DNA from: a virus
IMG/VR virus record: IMGVR_UViG_3300028423_000521
Span: 1 to 43,570 of that record
DNA length: 43,570 nt
Direction: 5' to 3' (one strand)
This document shows positions 12,453 through 18,593 of the stretch, one piece after another; the first letter of the stretch is position 1; the number at the start of each line of letters is the position of its first letter. The translations under genes were made by a program, and so were the position numbers. The notes beneath the pieces were generated by a model that saw only the letters and a list, made by a program, of their open reading frames with translations, did not search any database and was not told the origin of the DNA.

Positions 12453-14026
12453 AAATCTTCGACACCGCTAATCTTGATGAAAAGCTTATGTCCAAGCTTT
12501 CGGCCGATGAGGCTGCCCACATCTACAACGGGCTAGATTGCTGTGTCACGGCCGAGATATACAGCGAGCTTATGACACAGCTTGAGACCGAGCCCGACAA
12601 TGTTAAGGAAACCTATACAACTGCCTTAGCCAAACTGGCCCCCATCCTAGAAATGTCAATGCGAGGCACTCTCATCGACGAGGAGGCCCGTCAGAAGTCA
12701 ATCAAACTCTTAGAGAAAGACCTTACAGAACTCGACGCCAAATTCCAGCGCATCATGCGTGAAATCTTTGGTGGCGAGTTAAATTGGCGGTCGCCTGTGC
12801 AGCTTAAGAACCTCTTCTATTCCATGCTCGGCCTTAAGGAGGTTAAGAAACGAAACCAGAACGGTATCTTTGCTGCAACCACCAATCGTGAGGCACTGGA
12901 ATTTCTGGCGGGCCGCTATTTCTACGCCCGCCCGCTGGCCAATATGATCCTAGCCATGCGTGATTTGCACAAACAACTCGGCTTCCTCAAAACCGAGATC
13001 GACAAAGATCAGCGTATCCGCACATCCTATAACACCTGTGGCACGAACACCGGCCGCCTTTCCTCTTCCATGTCAGACTACGGCACAGGGACCAACTTGC
13101 AAAACGTCAATCGCAAACTACGTTACCCATTCGTGGCCGACCCCGGAATGTATTTGGTCAACGTTGATCTGGAGCAGGCAGATGGCCGCAACGTGGGCGC
13201 AATCTGCTATAACCTTTTCTACGACAGCCACGGCCCTGAGTTCTCGGGCGCTTACCTCGACGCCTGTGAGTCGGGCGACCTCCACACTACCGTTTGTAAA
13301 ATGACGTGGCCGGAGCTAGACTGGCCTGAGGATGAGAACGAATGGAAAAAGTTTTGCGACAGCATCCTAGCACATGGGCAGGACAGCTATCGCCAACTTG
13401 CAAAGAAGCTTGGCCACGGCACAAACTATTACGGAACGCCTCGGACAATGGCCCGTCATGCTCACGTGCCAACTAAGATCATCGAGGAATTTCAGAACAG
13501 ATACTTCAAACAGTTTGCCTGTGTCCCTGAGTGGCACAAAAGCGTCATATCGGACATACAGACTACTGGCACAATCACCACCCTGTTCGGCCGCCGGCGA
13601 ATGTTTTTCGGGCGAGGCAACGATGCCTCTACTCACCGTAAGGCCATCGCCTATGCTCCGCAGTCCATGACAGGTGAGCAAATCGACCGTGGCCTGTTAC
13701 AGGTCTGGCGGGCCTACCCGCAGGTGCAACTACTGAACCAAGTCCACGACTCAATCCTATTCCAACTCCCGTTCAGCGAAGCAGAAGAACTGATACCAGA
13801 AGTCCTGAAAACAATGGAAGTAAGCCTCGATCTTCGGGGCGGCCGAAAATTCACCGTTCCCCTCGAGGCCCAAGTGGGCTGGAACTGGAGCAAGGCGGAC
13901 AAAACAAACGAGTATGGACTGAAAGCATGGACAGGCAAAGAAGATCGCTCAAGGCCAAACCCGACAAAGAGGATAAAGGACTTCTTTCCGAAAGACCGGA
14001 TTTTATCCAAGCGTTTGAGGAAATGA
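12449..14026 (+). CDS. Family A DNA polymerase, C-terminal part of a split enzyme
   Basis: A 525-residue family A polymerase beginning in the middle of the 3'-5' exonuclease domain: residues about 26-34 hold Exo III (YNGLDCCVT). Motif A is VNVDLEQADGR (Asp240), motif B RQLAKKLGHGTNYYG, motif C NQVHDSILF (His433, Asp434). At the motif A steric-gate position, where most family A enzymes have Glu, this one has Asp245, and Glu242 replaces the usual Ser. Exo I and Exo II are on the separate protein encoded at 10883-11908, so proofreading needs the two chains to assemble. The 3' end overlaps the helicase gene by 100 bp. Confidence 0.9.
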   Translation: MKIFDTANLDEKLMSKLSADEAAHIYNGLDCCVTAEIYSELMTQLETEPDNVKETYTTALAKLAPILEMSMRGTLIDEEARQKSIKLLEKDLTELDAKFQRIMREIFGGELNWRSPVQLKNLFYSMLGLKEVKKRNQNGIFAATTNREALEFLAGRYFYARPLANMILAMRDLHKQLGFLKTEIDKDQRIRTSYNTCGTNTGRLSSSMSDYGTGTNLQNVNRKLRYPFVADPGMYLVNVDLEQADGRNVGAICYNLFYDSHGPEFSGAYLDACESGDLHTTVCKMTWPELDWPEDENEWKKFCDSILAHGQDSYRQLAKKLGHGTNYYGTPRTMARHAHVPTKIIEEFQNRYFKQFACVPEWHKSVISDIQTTGTITTLFGRRRMFFGRGNDASTHRKAIAYAPQSMTGEQIDRGLLQVWRAYPQVQLLNQVHDSILFQLPFSEAEELIPEVLKTMEVSLDLRGGRKFTVPLEAQVGWNWSKADKTNEYGLKAWTGKEDRSRPNPTKRIKDFFPKDRILSKRLRK

Positions 14027-15198
14027 CAGAACACCTCAGTTCCCCGCCTCTGTTTCGTAAGTGGGGAGCCATATCGCTTGTGGCGGGCGCTCTTGAGCGT
14101 AAGGTCTGGGTGCGGACTATGGGCTCCGATCTTTATCCCAACCTCTACGTTATTCTGGTGGCCCCACCCGGAGTGGGCAAGACTGAGATAACATGGAGGG
14201 TTAGAGAACTTTGGAAAAGCCTAGAGTCTCATCATGTAGGAAGTTCTTCTGTAACCAAAGCCTCCATGATGGACGAGCTTGCAGAAGCCGTTCGCCGCTG
14301 GATTATTAAAAATCCGAAACCGGGCGAGACTCCAGTCGAGTCCTTCAATTCCCTTCTCCTATGCGTAAACGAGCTAGGCGTCTTTCTTCCGGCCTATGAT
14401 AACGAGTTTATGAACGCCCTTACCGATCTTTGGGACTGTAAGGATTACTCGGAGAAAAGGCGGCACGGGCCGAAGAACAAGGAGCCTATTGATATTAAGA
14501 AAGCTCAGCTTAACATGATCGCGGCCTGCACTCCCTCCTACCTACAAGGCACCTTGCCCGAGGGCGCTTGGGATCAGGGCTTTATATCTCGCACGATACT
14601 TATATATTCGGGCGAGCGCCAGCTTCGTTCCCTCTTCGATGAGACAAGTATTGACATGGAAAAGCTGGAGCATGTAAAAGACATGCTTGCTGACATTGCC
14701 AGTCTGTGGGGTGAGATAAAGTTTACAAAAGATGCGGCCGAACTCATCGACAACTTTCACCTAACCGGCGGGGAGCCGCAACCCGATCACCCAAAACTTC
14801 TGTCCTATAAAATTCGTCGCACGGTGCACTTACTCAAGCTTTGCATGGTGGCCAGCGTAAGCCGCTCGGACGACCTTACCATAACTAAAGGAGATTTCGA
14901 GACAGCCAGTAATTGGCTGTTTGAGGCTGAGGCCTACATGCCAGAAATCTTCAAGGCAATGGCTCAGGGCGGAGCGGGCAAGGTAATGGAGGAGACTTGG
15001 TATTACATCTTCACCATTTACTCAAAAGAGAATAAGCCAGTCCTCAAGCACCGGCTTATCCAATACCTTCAGGAGCGTGTCCCGGTCCACAATATTCAGA
15101 ATGTGATTGACATGATGGAGCAGGGCAAGATGATAGAAAAGCGGATTACAACTGCGGGAACGGCCTACGTTCCGGCCTCAAAACCCAAGCCGCATTAA
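13927..15198 (+). CDS. DUF3987-type replicative helicase/primase-like ATPase
   Basis: A 423-residue ATPase with Walker A APPGVGKT (about residues 77-84), a segment LLCVNELGVF as probable Walker B, and the typical opening F...SPPLFRKWGAISLVAGALERKVW of the phage DUF3987 family. These are DnaB/RepA-like helicases often next to family A polymerases. The C-terminus looks like a small winged-helix module (KHRLIQYLQERVPVHNIQNVIDMMEQGK). The conserved opening begins before the only internal ATG (14023), so the true start must be upstream and ATG 13927, inside the polymerase gene, is used. It ends at the shared TTAA with the lysis operon. Confidence 0.75.
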   Translation: MDRQRRSLKAKPDKEDKGLLSERPDFIQAFEEMTEHLSSPPLFRKWGAISLVAGALERKVWVRTMGSDLYPNLYVILVAPPGVGKTEITWRVRELWKSLESHHVGSSSVTKASMMDELAEAVRRWIIKNPKPGETPVESFNSLLLCVNELGVFLPAYDNEFMNALTDLWDCKDYSEKRRHGPKNKEPIDIKKAQLNMIAACTPSYLQGTLPEGAWDQGFISRTILIYSGERQLRSLFDETSIDMEKLEHVKDMLADIASLWGEIKFTKDAAELIDNFHLTGGEPQPDHPKLLSYKIRRTVHLLKLCMVASVSRSDDLTITKGDFETASNWLFEAEAYMPEIFKAMAQGGAGKVMEETWYYIFTIYSKENKPVLKHRLIQYLQERVPVHNIQNVIDMMEQGKMIEKRITTAGTAYVPASKPKPH

Positions 15199-15437
15199 GT
15201 CTCGCCGCAGCCCGCCGCAATCGTTCCGAGGGCTACCGCTCCAGTGGCCCTCGTCTGGCGGGCGATAGGATGATCTACCTGTCCCAGATCAACCAAGGAC
15301 TGAGCATGAACTTGTCTTGCACTCAACGAGGATATACAAATCTCCGTCGAGCGAGTCTCTTCACTGGCCGGTAAGTTCTCGGAGCACGCGGTCAATATCA
15401 TCATTAGTGGGATTATGGCCAATCTCATCCAGTGCAT
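15195..15437 (-). CDS. Rz1-like outer-membrane spanin lipoprotein
   Basis: An 80-residue protein with a short signal peptide and lipobox (LAIIPLMMILTAC-SEN, Cys lipidated). It partly overlaps the Rz-like gene in another frame (15361-15437). Spanins of this kind link inner and outer membranes and complete lysis of Gram-negative hosts. The start at 15437 is chosen because GGGAAAGGA lies upstream; an in-frame ATG at 15476 has none. It ends on the TTAA also used by the helicase gene. Confidence 0.72.
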   Translation of the reverse strand: MHWMRLAIIPLMMILTACSENLPASEETRSTEICISSLSARQVHAQSLVDLGQVDHPIARQTRATGAVALGTIAAGCGET

Positions 15438-15612
15438 CTTGTATCCTTTCCCTGATTTCCAGCCGCTCTTCTTCATTAGCTTGCATTTGCTCTAACTCAC
15501 AAGCACTTCGTCCTTTTGATTGGCCGATCCAGTTACCTACCTGATAGGCGGCAAAGGTGGCCAAAACACCTATGCCGATCATGCCTGCAGGCCGAGTAAG
15601 AAGCCCAATCAT
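15361..15612 (-). CDS. Rz-like inner-membrane spanin
   Basis: An 83-residue protein with an N-terminal membrane anchor (MIGLLTRPAGMIGIGVLATFAAYQVGNWIG) and a charged coiled-coil-like periplasmic part (LEQMQANEEERLEIRERIQDALDEI). The Rz1-like lipoprotein gene starts inside its 3' end in another frame, the usual overlapping Rz/Rz1 layout. ATG 15612 has GGGAGGAAAGA upstream. It follows the holin candidate with a 4-bp overlap. Confidence 0.75.
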   Translation of the reverse strand: MIGLLTRPAGMIGIGVLATFAAYQVGNWIGQSKGRSACELEQMQANEEERLEIRERIQDALDEIGHNPTNDDIDRVLRELTGQ

Positions 15613-15809
15613 TCTTTCCTCCCTAGCGGAGTTGTGGTAACAGACCGCATCACTATTGCAACGATAGCCACAAGCAGCGTATAAAGCGACCACCACTCTT
15701 GCGGAATAACACCGCGCCACTGAGGTAGTTGTAAGATGGGCAACAGCACCTCCATCAACGGAGGAACGGCCGCCAGCCCCATGATAAAAACAGTCCTATA
15801 TCCCTTCAT
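15609..15809 (-). CDS. Holin-like small membrane protein, 66 aa
   Basis: Two hydrophobic segments (TVFIMGLAAVPPLMEVLLPIL and WWSLYTLLVAIVAIVMRSV) with a short turn, and a charged tail TTTPLGRKE that is common in phage holins. It sits between endolysin and spanin genes with 4-bp overlaps on both sides. It would form the inner-membrane hole or pinhole that times lysis. The 101-residue protein at 16582 is an alternative or partner holin. Confidence 0.7.
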   Translation of the reverse strand: MKGYRTVFIMGLAAVPPLMEVLLPILQLPQWRGVIPQEWWSLYTLLVAIVAIVMRSVTTTPLGRKE

Positions 15810-16585
15810 TTCGGCATCACCTTTCCTAGTTCTTCCACACGAATTTTCTCTACATTCCTGCGGCGGTTGAAGATAACGAACAGTCCCAGCCCAATCACGG
15901 CCAGCCCAATTATCAGGTAAGTTGGGTCTATTGGTAACTGAGTGGAGCCCACCGCCCCACCACCTGCAGCTGCTGGCGCTCCGGCCGTCGCTTCAGTTTC
16001 TTTCTTCTTCCTTCCATTCGCCTCTACAATATCTTCGCCAAGCTTGCGCTTAACTTCCATATCATTATAGAGATAGAACATCTTAAGGGCCACAGCTTCG
16101 GTTTCGGCCACCCTCCGGGTCCACCCTTTGCCGAACGTGGACCAGTGACTAAGGCCCCGTAAGAACCCCATGCGCAAGGACGCAGCGCGCTTAATGTGGG
16201 CCGCATCCGCCGATCTTATGCTTGCAAGGGTTTTCGGGCCAACAACGCCATCAACGCCCGTCCCAACGGCCCGCTGAACCCATTTAATGCCCCTTTTCGG
16301 CCCACTGTTAACCCCTCCATCCATAGTTATCATATCCCAGCCATCGGGCATATGTCCACATTTCATAGGCTTCCAGAAGCGATCTTTATATATTTGTCTG
16401 GCCTCGGTCTTAGTTAAGTTCTTGACCTGCGTTTTCGTAACCGAGGCTTTACCCCTATGGGCGGCCAACGTCAGGTGAGTTATTCCCATATTCGTTGCCC
16501 CGCCGGGGTCTCGCGGATGGTCTACATAACCGCCCTCATGCTTGAACACAACATCCATAACAGACTTAAAGTTAGTGCTAGTCAT
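15806..16585 (-). CDS. Endolysin: GH108 muramidase + PG_binding_3, C-terminal membrane anchor
   Basis: A 259-residue endolysin. Residues about 8-95 are a glycoside hydrolase 108 domain with catalytic Glu17 in KHEGGYVDHP and DPGGATNMGIT; residues about 97-170 match PG_binding_3 (MDGGVNSGPKRGIKWVQRAVG, VDGVVGPKTL). It cuts the N-acetylmuramic acid-N-acetylglucosamine bond. An Ala/Gly-rich linker leads to a single C-terminal transmembrane helix (YLIIGLAVIGLGLFVIFNRRR, about residues 221-241), unusual for an endolysin. ATG 16585 is chosen for GGAGG upstream; earlier in-frame codons lie inside the neighbouring gene. Confidence 0.88.
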   Translation of the reverse strand: MTSTNFKSVMDVVFKHEGGYVDHPRDPGGATNMGITHLTLAAHRGKASVTKTQVKNLTKTEARQIYKDRFWKPMKCGHMPDGWDMITMDGGVNSGPKRGIKWVQRAVGTGVDGVVGPKTLASIRSADAAHIKRAASLRMGFLRGLSHWSTFGKGWTRRVAETEAVALKMFYLYNDMEVKRKLGEDIVEANGRKKKETEATAGAPAAAGGGAVGSTQLPIDPTYLIIGLAVIGLGLFVIFNRRRNVEKIRVEELGKVMPK

Positions 16586-16887
16586 TTCGGTCCTCCATCC
16601 ATAATGGTTGCAGCAATGGCTACGTAGGTTGATACAATCAGGGCCAGTGCTGAAATCCAAATAGAATAACTACCCCTTCTATCCTTTTCTTCGTCCTCTT
16701 TAGCTTCATGCCAGCCATGAGTTCTTGCTTCCGCAATCGCATTTCTGGCCACCTGCGGCATCTGGCGATCTATATGAGCCACTCTTTCTTCCAGCCGGGC
16801 AAAAGACTCCGCCGTGGCCATAGACCCGAGAAGGGTCTCTATACGAGTAAGCCGCTGAAGAACCGCGTCCATTTCATCTTCACTCAC
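16582..16887 (-). CDS. Coiled-coil and single-TM protein, possible holin or antiholin
   Basis: A 101-residue protein with heptad-like helices (LQRLTRIETLLGSMATAESFARLEERVAHID) and one C-terminal membrane helix (WISALALIVSTYVAIAATI). This layout occurs in phage proteins of the hemolysin-XhlA/holin kind. It overlaps the endolysin start (ATGA) and the preceding gene by 4 bp, placing it in the lysis operon. Whether it is a holin, antiholin or membrane anchor for the endolysin cannot be told from sequence. Confidence 0.6.
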   Translation of the reverse strand: MSEDEMDAVLQRLTRIETLLGSMATAESFARLEERVAHIDRQMPQVARNAIAEARTHGWHEAKEDEEKDRRGSYSIWISALALIVSTYVAIAATIMDGGPK

Positions 16888-17804
16888 TCTATTTCTCCCA
16901 GAGTCCTGTAAGTTTGTGTCTCTTGTTCCAGCATTGTTTCGGCTGCCCGCTGCAATGCATTATAAGCTTGCTTGAGAGTATAACCTTGGGCCAGCACAAA
17001 CTCTCTAAGATGCTTGTTATTGAGACTAATCGTCTCAAGACCTCGCACTTGCTCTACCGTAAAACCTTTACCCTCAATAAAGGTTTTGAAGGCGGCCAGA
17101 TTTCCGGTATCCTGCAGCACCTGTTCTAAAAGAGGCACAGGGACTTTTTTATAGTTGGGCGGCCTAGTATAAACAACTGTGTCATCAGGATTTAGCTTAT
17201 CACCTTTACACAGTGCGCGGGTTTCTCCCAGCTCGTCCGTAACTGTAATAGCATCAGGATCAACCACTCGTCCTCCCGCAGGAACATCAATATCATTCCC
17301 GTCCGTAAGGGTTCCTACAAGGTTTACACAAAAACCCTCAGCATCTACAATCATTCTAGGCTGAGGTAATAGCCATGCGCCAGCGGAGTCAGACCAGATT
17401 GGCCGCTGGGCTCTAGTCTCAGGTGGCGGCGTCATAACCCACTTTCGGCCCTCACGCAATGACGGAAGCCGTTCGGGCCACACGTTACTTTTTCCTTGCA
17501 GGGTCCAATAGCCCGGTTTATCCACTCGTTCAAGAACCTCATAAGCAGGGGTATCGGGCAAGAGCCAAACTAAATTTTCCTCATCCCACTTACCATTTTC
17601 TTTCGGATCGGCCAGTGCTTCAGGCATTGTCAGCCATGTAAGCTTCTTTTCCTCCGGTGTCCCCTTAGGATTAAGACGCGGCCTAGGCGTTCCTTTCTCC
17701 CATTGATAGGCAGCCACAAAAAGATTATTGCGGTCTATCGCAATACCTCTTTCATACTGCACGTTGACAGGAGGCTGAATAGGTTCATTTCCAATCATGG
17801 CCAT
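16884..17804 (-). CDS. Probable tail fibre-associated or chaperone protein, 306 aa
   Basis: A 306-residue protein (MAMIGNEPIQPPVNVQYERG...) with Trp/Pro-rich N-terminal half containing repeated short strands around W-x-L/P (DEENLVWLLPDTP, SDSAGAWLLPQPR), followed by helical C-terminal region (LLEQVLQDTGNLAAFKTFIEG, LKQAYNALQRAAETMLEQE). Located after the glycine-rich fibre and before lysis genes, it is likely a tail fibre tip or fibre-assembly protein. AGAGGA is the ribosome-binding site. No exact family recognised. Confidence 0.6.
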   Translation of the reverse strand: MAMIGNEPIQPPVNVQYERGIAIDRNNLFVAAYQWEKGTPRPRLNPKGTPEEKKLTWLTMPEALADPKENGKWDEENLVWLLPDTPAYEVLERVDKPGYWTLQGKSNVWPERLPSLREGRKWVMTPPPETRAQRPIWSDSAGAWLLPQPRMIVDAEGFCVNLVGTLTDGNDIDVPAGGRVVDPDAITVTDELGETRALCKGDKLNPDDTVVYTRPPNYKKVPVPLLEQVLQDTGNLAAFKTFIEGKGFTVEQVRGLETISLNNKHLREFVLAQGYTLKQAYNALQRAAETMLEQETQTYRTLGEIE

Positions 17805-17807
17805 TTC

Positions 17808-18593
17808 TTAAATCCTCTTGATGCAGTAGACGCGGACAACTCCACTCCCGCCGATGCCAAACGAGATACTACTTCCACCTCCACCGCCACCGGGAAACTC
17901 ACCATCTTGGCCAGCGGCGCCGCTTATACCAAAGCCACCTCTGCCATGATAGCATGAGTTACCGCCAACAACTCCGCCAACAGTCCCCGGCCCTCCAGCA
18001 CCTCCGCCCCAAATAGTGTTTGCACTGCCGCCCGGGCTAGAGCCTGCGGCACTGGTATCAGGTATCCCTCCATAAAGCTGAACCCCGGTGCTGCTTTCTC
18101 CCACTCTAAAATCTTGCTCATCTGCCGCAGAGCCTACACTTACTTGTGCCCCCGCGCCTGCGGTTCCGCCAACAACTTTTCTATATGAACTGTCTAAGTC
18201 CGTTCCGAAGCTTGAGTCTCCGCCAGCTTGTCCACTTGACGTTCCTCCAAGTCCCACAACAACAGGCTCAGTAGCCCCCAGATCATCAATATCAAACCGG
18301 CAAAGCATACCAGTTCCACCTCTGCCGCCAAATGCGCCATCACCAGCCTGTCCGCCCGCGCATAATTCCACAAAAACTTCATCACCAGTTTCAGCGTCAG
18401 CGGGCTTGATCCAAGTGCCGTTAATAGTTGTAAATTCTTGATAGTTGTAAGGCACATTAAATGCTTTAAGCGCCCCGCTGGCCCGCTGCGCTATTCCTTC
18501 AGGGTTGTCCCGTAGTGCTGTAACAAGTGAGGTAGTTAGCGGAGCACCCGCAGCTACCTGTGCGTTTGTGATCGTTGTCCAAGAGACTGCCAT
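17808..18593 (-). CDS. Glycine-rich tail fibre/tip protein, 261 aa
   Basis: The N-terminal part (MAVSWTTITNAQVAAGAPLTT...) and the C-terminal half, dense in Gly (GGRGGTGML, GGGAGGPGTVGG, FPGGGGGGSS), resemble glycine-rich receptor-binding domains of tail fibres, ending VVRVYCIKRI. Poly-Gly sandwiches of this kind form exposed adhesin tips. It overlaps the start of the large tail protein stop by one base. A host-recognition role is inferred from composition and place. Confidence 0.7.
   Translation of the reverse strand: MAVSWTTITNAQVAAGAPLTTSLVTALRDNPEGIAQRASGALKAFNVPYNYQEFTTINGTWIKPADAETGDEVFVELCAGGQAGDGAFGGRGGTGMLCRFDIDDLGATEPVVVGLGGTSSGQAGGDSSFGTDLDSSYRKVVGGTAGAGAQVSVGSAADEQDFRVGESSTGVQLYGGIPDTSAAGSSPGGSANTIWGGGAGGPGTVGGVVGGNSCYHGRGGFGISGAAGQDGEFPGGGGGGSSISFGIGGSGVVRVYCIKRI

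Noticed and set aside
18088-18441. Plus-strand proline-rich frame opposite the glycine-rich fibre gene
   Set aside because: It is the reverse complement of glycine codons, a typical shadow frame.
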